Positions 34,752 to 42,771 of a stretch of DNA of 64,000 nt are shown here, in pieces. Source of the stretch: Planctomicrobium piriforme (GTDB taxonomy: Bacteria > Planctomycetota > Planctomycetia > Planctomycetales > Planctomycetaceae); the NCBI RefSeq assembly GCF_900113665.1, contig NZ_FOQD01000014.1:124001-188000 (forward strand). Reading direction: 5' to 3'. Numbering within the stretch: position 1 is the first letter of the stretch; each line of letters begins with the position of its first letter. Made by a program: the position numbers and the translations under genes. The notes beneath the pieces are model-generated. The model saw only the letters and a program-made list of their open reading frames with translations. It made no database searches and was not told the origin of the DNA.

Positions 34752-35963
34752 TCACTCATGCTTTTCGGGGACGTTGAACGTCAGGCATGTGAGATAGAAG
34801 TGCCGGTCTGGATCATCGAGTCTTCGGAAGACGTATTTCAAAACCGTCGGATCATGAAAATCGAACTTGCTGACGAATTGCGGGTGTTTTGCCAGAAACC
34901 CATCTATCGTCTTGATGACGCTCGTAAGTGACTTGGAGCGGTTGAACACGATGAGAGCGGTTTTTGTGTCTCTCCAAACTGCATAGTTCAGTAGCTGATC
35001 GTTGAGTTTTTTTGCGAACTTGACTTCGCCATCCCAAACTAGACATTCCGCGATAAATATGTTTCGATCTGCTACCCGGATAAGAATGTCGGTCTTTCCT
35101 ACGCCGTTGAAAGTTTCCCCAGTGGCCTTTCCCTCGTACACTGCGTTTAAGCCGATGAGCAAAACGATTCGTATGTCTTCTTCGCCCATACCATCGAATG
35201 TCTCTGGTGAACGCTCGATGCCGTGTGCCATCGCGCAGAGAGTGTCAAGTATTTCCTCGTATGCCTTCATTTCCAACACTGGGGTGATGGCAACAGATTG
35301 TGAAGAATCGGGAACTGAAATCTGTTTACGTGCAGGTGGAACAAAGGCCTTCGCGATGTCGTCCGTTCGCTTACGGATGGGCACACCGATCTGCGATAAG
35401 GTTTCTTTGGCCTTTTGATTGGCCTGTAACTCGTCACGTCGCTTCTCCAAAGGCAAACGAGCAAACTGAGCAAAACGGTCGTTGAAGTGTGTCAGGGATT
35501 TGGCGACGTCCGGCAGATAGTCGCCGACCTGAGCGAGAATGTTGTCAACGACCTTTTTTCCGTCAGTGATACGATCACGGTGCGGGTTGGTTCGTACCAA
35601 TATGACGCCGTTATCGACTGTTACATCGTAGACCGGAGAAAGCGGGCTACTGCGGTCGTACATTCCGAGAATTGTTGCATCACCTCGGATTGGAATATGC
35701 CAGACTACAATCGCTTTTTCATTGCCGCGGGTAAAAACTGGTTCCTCGTAGCTGAGTTGGTCAGCCAAGATGTCAGGAATGTCGAACAGGTATTTTTCAG
35801 CAATATTCTGACTGAGTGTGTTCAAGTCAGCCGAGAGAACGATATCGTCGGAAATGCCCGCACACTCTCGTTCCATTTTTTCACGACGCTCAATCCAAGC
35901 ATCATTGACATTTTGGTGCTTGAAAAGTCGGATTGAAAGGACCATTAGGACTCCGATATTCAA
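34752..35963 (-). CDS. Hypothetical protein with nuclease-like (PD-(D/E)XK-type) C-terminal domain
   Basis: 403 aa, no signal peptide; ATG 35945 is an alternative start. The C-terminal part (about residues 225-395) reads GMGEEDIRIVLLIGLNAVYE, then GKTDILIRVADRNIFIAECL and LNYAVWRDTKTALIVFNRS. This arrangement (helix, Asp292, then Glu306-x-Leu308) resembles a restriction-endonuclease fold whose relatives have ECK; here Lys is Leu, so cleavage is uncertain. The N-terminal half is unrecognised. Codon use is more A/T-rich than the surrounding genes, suggesting transfer. It converges with recJ, 25 bp apart, and has no obvious partner gene. A solitary defence or DNA-binding role is conjecture. Confidence 0.7.
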   Translation of the reverse strand: MNIGVLMVLSIRLFKHQNVNDAWIERREKMERECAGISDDIVLSADLNTLSQNIAEKYLFDIPDILADQLSYEEPVFTRGNEKAIVVWHIPIRGDATILGMYDRSSPLSPVYDVTVDNGVILVRTNPHRDRITDGKKVVDNILAQVGDYLPDVAKSLTHFNDRFAQFARLPLEKRRDELQANQKAKETLSQIGVPIRKRTDDIAKAFVPPARKQISVPDSSQSVAITPVLEMKAYEEILDTLCAMAHGIERSPETFDGMGEEDIRIVLLIGLNAVYEGKATGETFNGVGKTDILIRVADRNIFIAECLVWDGEVKFAKKLNDQLLNYAVWRDTKTALIVFNRSKSLTSVIKTIDGFLAKHPQFVSKFDFHDPTVLKYVFRRLDDPDRHFYLTCLTFNVPEKHE

Positions 35964-36342
35964 TATTTGCTCTTATCAATCAGACTATGATTGATCGTGG
36001 CCGCCGAAGCAAACACGCATGAACCAATCTTGCAATGCCGGGTGCCCCGGTTAACCACGGATTCGCTGGTCGGGTGCCCCAGTTGGCTACGAATTCGCGT
36101 GCCAACGGCTGATCCAGTCTTGTCGAATGCCGGGCGGTCTTCCTTTCCAATCCTGCGTCACTCGGTCAGGACTCGTTCAATCTCAAAACAACCGGCAAGA
36201 GACGCGCATGTGACCTCGCGCTGGCCCATTTCGAGTCCTTCGGTCGCTCGACCAATCCGCGCCGTTTCGGGTTAACATGAATGGAATTGACGACTTCCCT
36301 GCCATGCCACCCAGTCGATTGGGGGTCGCTTGCGAGAATGGT
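35964..36342. other. Intergenic region with a 28-bp direct repeat pair
   Basis: No gene is seen. Two imperfect 28-bp units, cgggtgccccggttaaccac (36039-36066) and cgggtgccccagttggctac (36071-36098), both ending attcgc, lie 4 bp apart. A related word, atgccgggcacccggggg, appears inverted near 40463. These look like decayed repeat elements. Confidence 0.55.
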
Positions 36343-36597
36343 CTTCCCGGCAAATGAATCGCCAGCCTGCTACCATGGTGCCTGGGCCATGCGTCAACGG
36401 GAGCGATGGGCGTGGAATCTTCTCCGAACTCGGGCACTGCGGAATCCTCGGACCAGCAGTTGATGGTCTGCATGGAGGTCTGGGGTGGAAACGCCGCCAC
36501 CGAGAAGTGGGTGGAGACGCTGGGACTGAAGTCGTGGGTCTATAACCATCCCTTCCACCAGGACTCGCGCAGCGGTGATGTTTATTACCTGTCGAAC
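36343..36597. repeat. Duplicated segment P, copy 1 (5' part of SpoIIE phosphatase gene)
   Basis: 255 bp highly similar to 39062-39316, from cttcccggcaaa to gtttattacctgtcgaac, in the same orientation. Beyond 36597 the two sequences diverge at once. Confidence 0.92.
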
Positions 36598-36690
36598 GTC
36601 GAAGCGGTGTTCCTACCCCCTCAATACTCCGCGAGCCGGGTTTTGATGCATCACTTCTGGTTCCCACTGGGAACAAGTTTTGGCAGGTGA
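36406..36690 (+). pseudogene. Truncated copy of the SpoIIE-type phosphatase gene
   Basis: The first 64 codons (MGVESSPNSGTAESSDQQLM through HQDSRSGDVYYLSN) match the N-terminus of the intact phosphatase at 39125 with few changes. The frame then continues for 30 unrelated residues (VEAVFLPPQYSASRVLMHHF) to a stop, so the whole phosphatase core is missing. The upstream sequence, including the GGGAG ribosome site, is duplicated too, so a short peptide might still be made. It lies 264 bp before the sulfatase gene. Confidence 0.85.
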
Positions 36691-36770
36691 CAGCCACATG
36701 GATTCTTGGTGGAAAACTGCTGCTGCGAATGATGCGAATTCACGCTCGCATGCCCATGCATGCTGGACTC
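36677..36770. repeat. Duplicated segment X, copy 1
   Basis: gttttggcaggtgacagcca through ttcttggtggaaaactgc to tgcccatgcatgctgg is a diverged direct copy of 38926-39018. The two X copies bracket the sulfatase gene on the inside of the two P copies. The gap 36691-36953 holds no other feature I can support. Confidence 0.8.
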
Positions 36771-36953
36771 GTCATGGGTCTGGCACACAGTTTGAATCTT
36801 TCAAGCATGGGTGAAAATCAGATCAAGCGATGGTAGAGTCGAATTGTCAATTCAATCACTGCGAGTCAAGAGGATCACCTCCTCTGGGTCGACGAAAGTT
36901 CATCCAAGCAGTGTCAAGCGGGTTCCCCGTCCATTCAAACTCAAGGCGACGAG

Positions 36954-38678
36954 ATGGTCAATGTGCGTGGCAAGTTGGTCAGGTACGGCGTCACCGTGCT
37001 AACCACGATGGTCGGTCTTTCGATCATGGCTCCCCTGGCAATCGCTCAGGCGAAGAAGCCCAATATCCTCTTCATCATGGGGGATGACATCGGCTGGATG
37101 CAGCCGAGCTGCTATCACCGCGGCCTGATGGTGGGAGAGACGCCGAACATCGACCGCCTCGCCAAAGAAGGCGGCATGTTCATGCATTACTACGCCGAGT
37201 CGAGCTGCACGGCGGGCCGCACCGCCTTCATCACCGGCATGCACCCATTCCGCGCAGGGATGGTTCTGCCGCAGTTGCCCGGCGCGATTTCCTATCTCCG
37301 GCCAGGCACCCCGTGTCTTGCCCAATTTCTGTATAACCAAGGCTACAGCACGGGCCAGTTCGGCAAGAACCACCTCGGCGACCATCCGGATTCGCTTCCA
37401 ACTGCGCACGGTTTCCAGGAGTTCTGGGGCTATCTCTACCATCTCGACGCGATGCAGCAGGTCAGCTTCCCGGATATCAACAGCAGCCCCACCACTCAAG
37501 CCGTCGTTCCGCCGATGAAGATGATCCCGATTCCTGGCATTCCGCCACGCCCGGGTGAGATCGATCCCAAGGAAGGCGTCTGCATGGCAGCGCCACGGCC
37601 GGTTCTGTGGATGAAGTCGTCTGACGGCACAGCGAAGAATCAAATGGGCAAGGACGAAGGTCCGCTGACCCTGGAGCGATCGAAGACAGTGGATGAGGAG
37701 ATCTCTTCGCATCTTATCGACTGGCTGGATCGCAATGACCCGCAGAAGACCAGCAAGCCGTTTTTCTGCTGGTACAATCCCGCCCGCATGCACGTCACGA
37801 CTGTCTTGTCACCGAAGTACGAGGACATGATTGGCACCAAAGGGGGCAAAGACTGGGGAGCCAATGAAGCCGGCATGAAGCAGATGGACGACAACATCGG
37901 ATACGTCCTCAAGAAGCTCGAAGAGATGGGCGAACTCGACAACACAATTGTCGTCTTCACCACTGACAACGGCGCTGAAGTCCAGACTTATCCGGACGGC
38001 GGTATCACCCCATTTAAAGCAGGGAAACTGACAACCTGGGAAGGGGGCATGCGCGCCCCCTGCGTCATCCGTTGGCCCGGCGTTGTGAAGCCCGGAACGG
38101 TCTTCAAGGAGATGTTCTCATCGCTGGATTGGGTGCCCACGCTGGTGGAAATCGCAGGCGGCCCCAAAGGGGAAGAGCTGAACCAGCAGATCATGGCAGG
38201 TCAGTATCCGGGCATCGTGAAGACCAAGCTCGACGGGTTCAACCAAAGTGACTATGTCACTGGAAAATCCGAAAAGTCGAATCGGGATACCTTTTTCTAC
38301 TATCAAGGCCGCCTCCCTTCAGCCGTCCGTTACAAGAACTGGAAGTTCTACTACACCATGATGGGCTCCACCGGCGTCTCTGCGCTCGGGCCGCCAGTGA
38401 CATACCACTGGACTCAGGTCCAGAACATCATGCGCGATCCATTTGAGAACAATGTCGGAGAAGAGCAGAAGGGCGCATTCTCGATGGCCGGTGCACTCGC
38501 TTCCCCCAGCTCGGCATACATCTACGACTGGAACCTTCTGCCCATCGGCCAGCTTCTATGGGAGAAGGAACTCATGTCCTACGTCGAATTCCCGCCGCTC
38601 CAGATGGCCGCAAGTTACAACCTTGAGCAGGTTCTGCAGCAGGTACGGGAGATGGGTGCAAAACACCCCAGCGAATAA
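36954..38678 (+). CDS. Sulfatase (formylglycine-dependent, exported)
   Basis: A 574-aa arylsulfatase-type enzyme that would hydrolyse sulfate esters, probably of polysaccharides, outside the cytoplasm. The signal peptide is GVTVLTTMVGLSIMAPLAIA followed by QAKKPNILFIMGDDIGW, with metal-binding Asp pair. The modification site is ESSCTAGRTAFITG: Cys-x-Ala-x-Arg rather than the commoner Cys-x-Pro-x-Arg, still a Cys-type substrate for a formylglycine-generating enzyme. VFTTDNGAE supplies the later metal ligands and TTWEGGMRAPCVIRWPG the conserved C-terminal block. An efficient terminator follows. The gene sits between duplicated segments, suggesting insertion. Confidence 0.93.
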   Translation: MVNVRGKLVRYGVTVLTTMVGLSIMAPLAIAQAKKPNILFIMGDDIGWMQPSCYHRGLMVGETPNIDRLAKEGGMFMHYYAESSCTAGRTAFITGMHPFRAGMVLPQLPGAISYLRPGTPCLAQFLYNQGYSTGQFGKNHLGDHPDSLPTAHGFQEFWGYLYHLDAMQQVSFPDINSSPTTQAVVPPMKMIPIPGIPPRPGEIDPKEGVCMAAPRPVLWMKSSDGTAKNQMGKDEGPLTLERSKTVDEEISSHLIDWLDRNDPQKTSKPFFCWYNPARMHVTTVLSPKYEDMIGTKGGKDWGANEAGMKQMDDNIGYVLKKLEEMGELDNTIVVFTTDNGAEVQTYPDGGITPFKAGKLTTWEGGMRAPCVIRWPGVVKPGTVFKEMFSSLDWVPTLVEIAGGPKGEELNQQIMAGQYPGIVKTKLDGFNQSDYVTGKSEKSNRDTFFYYQGRLPSAVRYKNWKFYYTMMGSTGVSALGPPVTYHWTQVQNIMRDPFENNVGEEQKGAFSMAGALASPSSAYIYDWNLLPIGQLLWEKELMSYVEFPPLQMAASYNLEQVLQQVREMGAKHPSE

Positions 38679-38703
38679 CTGGCTTGTGGACCGAAATGAA
38701 ATC

Positions 38704-38739
38704 ATGGCGGGCGAGCGCGAAAGCTCGCCCGCCATTTTT
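38704..38739 (+). terminator. Intrinsic terminator of the sulfatase gene
   Basis: A perfect 13-bp stem, ATGGCGGGCGAGC (38704-38716) with its complement at 38723-38735, GCGAAA loop, then TTTT. It starts 26 nt after the stop codon. Confidence 0.93.
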
Positions 38740-38799
38740 CGTTCGTCAGTTCTTTTTGACCGTCAACCGCGTGGACGACCTCTAGAGCCGACGGCTCGC

Positions 38800-38925
38800 A
38801 AGCTCACTATCGAAACCAAGGCTTCACTCAGGCACTCAATCCGAAGCTCCCTCGCCCTGCTGGCGATTGCATTCGCTGCAATCAACTCCAGTCATGCGCA
38901 GGATCTGCTTCCCTCGTGGATACCT
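38800..38925 (+). pseudogene. Gene remnant: signal peptide and first mature residues only
   Basis: The frame reads SLRHSIRSSLALLAIAFAAI then NSSHAQDLLPSW, a convincing signal peptide with an AQ cleavage site and the DxLPSW start seen in exported HAD-like proteins (recalled, not checked). No start codon with a ribosome site is visible, and the frame runs straight into segment X copy 2, so this is a decayed 5' fragment. Confidence 0.45.
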
Positions 38926-39018
38926 GTTTCGGCAGGTGACCGCCACATTGCTTCTTGGTGGAAAACTTCCGTTGTGAATGACGCGGGTTCACGCTTGCAT
39001 GCCCATGCTGCTGGACGC
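38926..39018. repeat. Duplicated segment X, copy 2
   Basis: gtttcggcaggtgaccgcca through ttcttggtggaaaacttcc to tgcccatgctgctgg; a direct, diverged copy of 36677-36770 on the other side of the sulfatase gene. Confidence 0.8.
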
Positions 39019-39061
39019 GACATCGGCAAGGCACGCAGGTTGATTCTTCAAATGCCAATGC

Positions 39062-39316
39062 CTTCCCGGCAAACCCGTCGTCAGCCTGCTACCATGCTGC
39101 CTGGGCCATGCGTCAACGGGAGCGATGGGCGTGGGATCTTCTCCGAACTCGGGCAATACGGAATCCTCGGACCAGCAGTTGATGGTCTGTATGGAGGTCT
39201 GGGGTGGAAACGCCGCCACTGACAAGCGGGTGGAGACGCTGGGGCTGAAGTCGTGGGTCTATAACCGTCCTTTCCACCAGGACTCTCGCGGCGGGGATGT
39301 TTATTACCTGTCGAAC
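39062..39316. repeat. Duplicated segment P, copy 2 (within intact phosphatase gene)
   Basis: 255 bp matching 36343-36597, containing the upstream region, start codon and first 64 codons of the SpoIIE-type phosphatase gene. Confidence 0.92.
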
Positions 39317-40150
39317 TGTGCGACTGGCCGCATCTCGCGGATGCTGGTGGCGGATGTGAGCGGTCATGGCTCCGAAGTGGGAGCTGTCGCCGCCAAGCTG
39401 CGGATGCTGATGCGGAAGCACGTCAACCGCATTGAGCAGCGGGATTTCATGATGGAGCTGAATCGTGAATTCAGCAATCTCCGGCATGTGGGCGGTTTCG
39501 CGACGGCGGTCGCGGGAACCTATTTTGCACCCACAGGGCGACTGACGGTCACCAATGCCGGACATCCGCCCCCGCTCATCCGTCGGGCGTCTTCATCCAC
39601 CTGGAAAAGCCTCATGGATGCGAATACGCCGGGGCTGTCAGACCTTCCGCTGGGCATTCTGGAGGAGACAGATTATGGCGAACGCAAATTGAACATGCGG
39701 GCAGGAGATCTGCTGCTGTTCTATTCTGACTCGCTGATCGAATGCAAAAACTCCGAGGGGGATTTGCTGGGAGTCAACGGCCTGCTGCAAGTCCTCGACG
39801 AATTGGGATCGATGTCGGCGGAAACCCTCGTTGCTCAGCTTTTGAAGTCGCTGGCAGAACTCTTCCCAGGGAATCTCACGGAGGACGACGTGACGATTGT
39901 GTTGATGCAATCGACTTCGCATGAAGCCGGCCTGCCGTTCCGCAACCGCTGGCGTGCCCCCTGGCTGTTCCTGAAAGGCTGCCTGCGAGACGTATTGAAC
40001 GGTCAATCACTCCCCTGGCCTGAATTCACGCGTACGAATATGGGAGGGGCATTACTCGACCGCTGGAACCGCCCCGGTCGCGGCCATGATTCTCAAGCTG
40101 CATCTCCGCTTGAGTCGTCGACGGAGAAACAGACTGGTCAATCGAGGTGA
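39125..40150 (+). CDS. SpoIIE/RsbU-type PPM protein phosphatase
   Basis: A 341-aa soluble PP2C-family phosphatase, likely dephosphorylating an anti-sigma-factor antagonist. After about 60 N-terminal residues (MVCMEVWGGNAATDKRVETL, GGDVYYLSNC), the domain shows MLVADVSGHGSEVGAVAAKL with a metal-binding Asp, GGFATAVAGTYFAPTGRLTV then TNAGHPPPLIRR, LLLFYSDSLIECKNSEGDLL and EDDVTIVLM with further metal ligands. The C-terminal 80 residues, rich in Arg and Pro, are unrecognised. GGGAG lies just upstream of ATG 39125. A truncated copy lies at 36406. No anti-sigma or antagonist gene is adjacent. Confidence 0.9.
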   Translation: MGVGSSPNSGNTESSDQQLMVCMEVWGGNAATDKRVETLGLKSWVYNRPFHQDSRGGDVYYLSNCATGRISRMLVADVSGHGSEVGAVAAKLRMLMRKHVNRIEQRDFMMELNREFSNLRHVGGFATAVAGTYFAPTGRLTVTNAGHPPPLIRRASSSTWKSLMDANTPGLSDLPLGILEETDYGERKLNMRAGDLLLFYSDSLIECKNSEGDLLGVNGLLQVLDELGSMSAETLVAQLLKSLAELFPGNLTEDDVTIVLMQSTSHEAGLPFRNRWRAPWLFLKGCLRDVLNGQSLPWPEFTRTNMGGALLDRWNRPGRGHDSQAASPLESSTEKQTGQSR

Positions 40151-40189
40151 TTGCTGTTTCATCACCTGACGCGCGGCAGCGTGGCAGGG

Positions 40190-40362
40190 TCAGTAGCGGA
40201 GCGGATGGCCCTGCCGAACGTCGATGCGGCTCTCCTACGACTCTACGCTCTGCGAGCCGGCTTCGTGGAGTCGGGACTTGCTGAATCGAACGGCGGCGAT
40301 CGGACTGTCTCGTCCAATTTCCATAGAGCGTGGGCAGGGCCATGCGTTGCGCTGCTGACCAT
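40190..40362. repeat. Long inverted repeat, possible miniature element
   Basis: The arm gtcagtagcggagcggatgg then ccctgcc (40190-40216) pairs with gggcagggccatgcgttgcg then ctgctgacc (40335-40363). About 120 bp separate the arms. The region between the phosphatase and peroxiredoxin genes (40151-40630) has no supportable gene. Confidence 0.65.
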
Positions 40363-40630
40363 GACACCCTTGCGCCCCCGTGACCATTTTCTTGCCGGGC
40401 AGGCAAGTTCTTACTCTCGCTGAGTGCCGTCGCCATGCGCCAAGGGCGTATTCCGTAATGAAATGCCGGGCACCCGGGGGCTCAGGGCGTCTTGGCATTG
40501 AAGTTGCGAACTCTCCCATCGCAGTTCGACTCACGAATGCCTGAATGGAACGTTTTCTGGGAATTCTTGTTCAAGATTTCGAGCGACGACGGCGTAAGTG
40601 AGTGTCATCGCAACGAGGGGAGAAACTCAA

Positions 40631-41107
40631 ATGTCGCATCTCTTACCAGCTGGCATTTCAGCTCCGGACTTCACGTTGCATGTGACGCCTGACCAGACGT
40701 TGTCGCTCAGCGAGTTACGGGGTCAACCGGTGATCCTGGCGTTCTATCCGGCGGACTGGAGTCCGGTGTGTGGAGATCAGATGGCGCTCTACAACGAAGT
40801 GCTGCCTGAGTTCCGTAAGCACAATGCGGAGTTACTGGGGATCTCGGTGGATGGGTCATGGTGCCACGCCGAGTTTGCGAAAGTTCGGCATCTGCACTTC
40901 CCGCTCCTTTCCGATTTCGAACCTAAGGGCGCGGTTGCGAAGCAGTATGGAGCCTATCGCGAGGCGGACGGCGTCACCGAGCGAGCGCTCTTCGTGATTG
41001 ATCAAAGTGGAAACATCGCCTGGAGCTATTGCTCGCCTGTGGCTGTAAACCCCGGCGCTGATGGCATCCTGCAGGCACTTGAAGATCTGGCAGCGAAATC
41101 ACAATGA
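40631..41107 (+). CDS. Peroxiredoxin (AhpC/TSA family)
   Basis: 158-aa thioredoxin-fold peroxidase that would reduce hydrogen peroxide and organic peroxides. The peroxidatic site is AFYPADWSPVCGDQM, with one Cys in the P(x)nC motif and Asp in place of the commoner Thr/Phe context (PADWSPVC). Further conserved blocks are LLGISVDGSWCHAEFAKVRH and FPLLSDFEPKGAVAKQYGAY. A C-terminal SYCSP cysteine could be a resolving residue. ATG 40631 has GAGGGGAG upstream. It precedes the DsbA-like gene by 10 bp and the two are likely one operon for thiol redox. Confidence 0.92.
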   Translation: MSHLLPAGISAPDFTLHVTPDQTLSLSELRGQPVILAFYPADWSPVCGDQMALYNEVLPEFRKHNAELLGISVDGSWCHAEFAKVRHLHFPLLSDFEPKGAVAKQYGAYREADGVTERALFVIDQSGNIAWSYCSPVAVNPGADGILQALEDLAAKSQ

Positions 41108-41117
41108 AGGAACCGTC

Positions 41118-41642
41118 ATGGCCACGCTCAAAATCCCCGTCACGAATGCCGATCATGTTCAAGGCAACCTGCAAGCGCCGGTCGTTCTCGTCGAGTACGG
41201 CGACTACGAATGTCCCCACTGCGGTCATGCCTATCCGATTGTCCAGCGCGTGCAGAAGCACTTTGGAGAGCGGCTGGCTTTCGTCTTCCGCAACTTCCCG
41301 CTCACGGAAATGCACCCTGCTGCCCAGGCGGCTGCTGAGACGGCCGAGTTCGCGGGGACACACGGCCGCTTCTGGGAAATGCACGATGCACTGTTCGAGA
41401 ACCAGGAATCACTCGGTCTGCCGTTATTCCTCGAACTTGCGGCTGAACTGAAGCTCTCGACGCCAGCATTGGAGAGCGCGCTCTCGACGGGAGAGTTCAC
41501 ATCCAGAGTCAAAGCCGATTTTTTGGGAGGAGTTCGCAGCGGCGTGAACGGCACTCCGACGTTCTTCATCAACGGCCGCCGACACGACGGAGCGTTTGAG
41601 TTTGAGGATCTGGTGAAAGCCATTGAGCGGCATTTTGGGTAG
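41118..41642 (+). CDS. DsbA-family thioredoxin-fold protein
   Basis: 174-aa oxidoreductase-like protein without a signal peptide, so cytoplasmic. It shows VLVEYGDYECPHCGHAYPIV with a CPHC active site, FVFRNFPLTEMHPAAQAAAE, then GVNGTPTFFINGRRHDG with the cis-proline. It groups with the short DsbA-like proteins that occur alone or fused to NhaA. AAGGA at 41107-41111 precedes ATG 41118. It follows the peroxiredoxin gene closely, suggesting it recycles thiols or reduces that enzyme; that is inference. It ends about 30 bp before the likely end of the convergent frameshifted gene. Confidence 0.92.
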   Translation: MATLKIPVTNADHVQGNLQAPVVLVEYGDYECPHCGHAYPIVQRVQKHFGERLAFVFRNFPLTEMHPAAQAAAETAEFAGTHGRFWEMHDALFENQESLGLPLFLELAAELKLSTPALESALSTGEFTSRVKADFLGGVRSGVNGTPTFFINGRRHDGAFEFEDLVKAIERHFG

Positions 41643-41671
41643 ATTGTGCGTAGTTTCGCACTGCCGCGGGC

Positions 41672-42108
41672 CTATGGGGCTGGGCCAGTGACAGGCTCGA
41701 CGATGATTGACTTCGGCGTCTCGTAGCAGGCGGTTTCTGAATACTGTTTTGTCGTGTTGAAATCGTGATTTGAATCGATTCGGATTTTGCCGGCGGGATT
41801 CTTCCGACCCAGCCGGAGTCAAACTTCAGCAGGAGATCTTGAGCTGAATCGCACTCAATCCACCACATTTCGCTGGCCCATAAAATATCCGGCATGACTC
41901 TCGCCGTGACCTGGACGCCTTCAAGACCATCGATTGTCACCGGAATCGACCTGGCGTATTGGGCCCGGATTGCCGTCTCCACGATCGCGGCAATAAGAAG
42001 TAAAACAAAACAGAGGAAGACCGCAAGTCCCGCTTGTACGAGGGAACGAATGGAGAACGGAGCAGGTTTGGATGTTGCACCGCTCATGGCTTCGCAATCC
42101 CACTTCAT
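41672..42108 (-). pseudogene. Small membrane protein gene with probable frameshift
   Basis: From ATG 42108 (or 42087, MSGATSK) the frame encodes one hydrophobic helix (VQAGLAVFLCFVLLLIAAIV) and an exposed region (GLEGVQVTARVMPDILWASE, LLLKFDSGWVGR). In this frame the rest becomes Ser/Arg/Gln-rich and overlaps the DsbA-like gene tail to tail. A one-base shift near 41810-41825 would instead give GKIRIDSNHDFNTTKQYSET then ACYETPKSIIVEPVTGPAP with a stop at 41672, a far more protein-like end that avoids the overlap. Either a true frameshift or a sequencing error. The preceding gene lies 16 bp upstream on the same strand. Family unrecognised. Confidence 0.5.
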
Positions 42109-42124
42109 CTTTTGAGAAGCCGTT

Positions 42125-42724
42125 TTACCAGTAACCCGCCTTGTGATACCCGGTTTGAGTCATTGGATCATAAAAGTAAACTGCGCCGCCCCCATCAGGT
42201 TCTACGGGACTATGCAGTTCTATCAGACTTGCTGGCGCAGGCCATCTGAGACGTCGGAAGGCTAATTCGAAATTCGATCGAATTGCTTCCAGGGCTGAAG
42301 GGGTCTCAGATCGCTGTTTTTGGAGATCGTCACGGGAGATGGCAGAATGCTCCCCCCAGTTCTTCCAGAGTTGATCGACATAGTCCTTCAGGTCGGATTC
42401 CGAAATCGAATACTTTGCCAGGTGCCCCATTGAAGATTTATTGAGCGTGATATCCGAGGCCTTTGTCGGCAAATACCGTTCGACTCGGAAATCATTCACG
42501 TCGGAGAAAGACGCATATTGGAATGTGCCGAACCGAAGTCCGTCGACAATCCCCATGATCCCAATACACGACGGAACGAGAAGAAGGCCTGCCGATAACA
42601 GGGCAACAACAAATGTTTTGCCGCGATTCCATTTCCTGACAGGTCGAAACACCGTCAGGAGTGTGACCAATACAGCCAGCAGCGAAAACGTAATCTTGAC
42701 AGGCAGAACGAGCGGCCAGAGCAT
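42125..42724 (-). CDS. Hypothetical membrane protein
   Basis: 199 aa with two hydrophobic N-terminal helices (KITFSLLAVLVTLLTVF and VVALLSAGLLLVPSCIGIMG) and a soluble C-terminal part of about 145 residues ending GGAVYFYDPMTQTGYHKAGY. It is probably inner-membrane with the large part outside. I do not recognise the family. It is transcribed leftward with the frameshifted small membrane gene 16 bp downstream, so the pair may form one functional unit. Codon composition is slightly lower in GC than mnmA. Confidence 0.72.
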   Translation of the reverse strand: MLWPLVLPVKITFSLLAVLVTLLTVFRPVRKWNRGKTFVVALLSAGLLLVPSCIGIMGIVDGLRFGTFQYASFSDVNDFRVERYLPTKASDITLNKSSMGHLAKYSISESDLKDYVDQLWKNWGEHSAISRDDLQKQRSETPSALEAIRSNFELAFRRLRWPAPASLIELHSPVEPDGGGAVYFYDPMTQTGYHKAGYW

Positions 42725-42771
42725 TCTACACTCAAAACATGACTGAAAAGTTGGACCTTTTTAGCGGCCAT

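Noticed and set aside
34752..35963. Calling this gene part of a restriction-modification or other defence system
   Set aside because: No methyltransferase, helicase or toxin gene is adjacent; the evidence supports only a nuclease-like fold.
36039..36098. Two 28-bp direct repeats as a possible mini-CRISPR
   Set aside because: Only two imperfect units with a 4-bp gap, no spacers and no cas genes.
38443..39222. Plus-strand frame of 259 codons spanning the sulfatase end and segment X/P copies
   Set aside because: It is a chance frame through the sulfatase terminator and repeats; only the signal-peptide remnant at 38800-38925 looks like former coding sequence.
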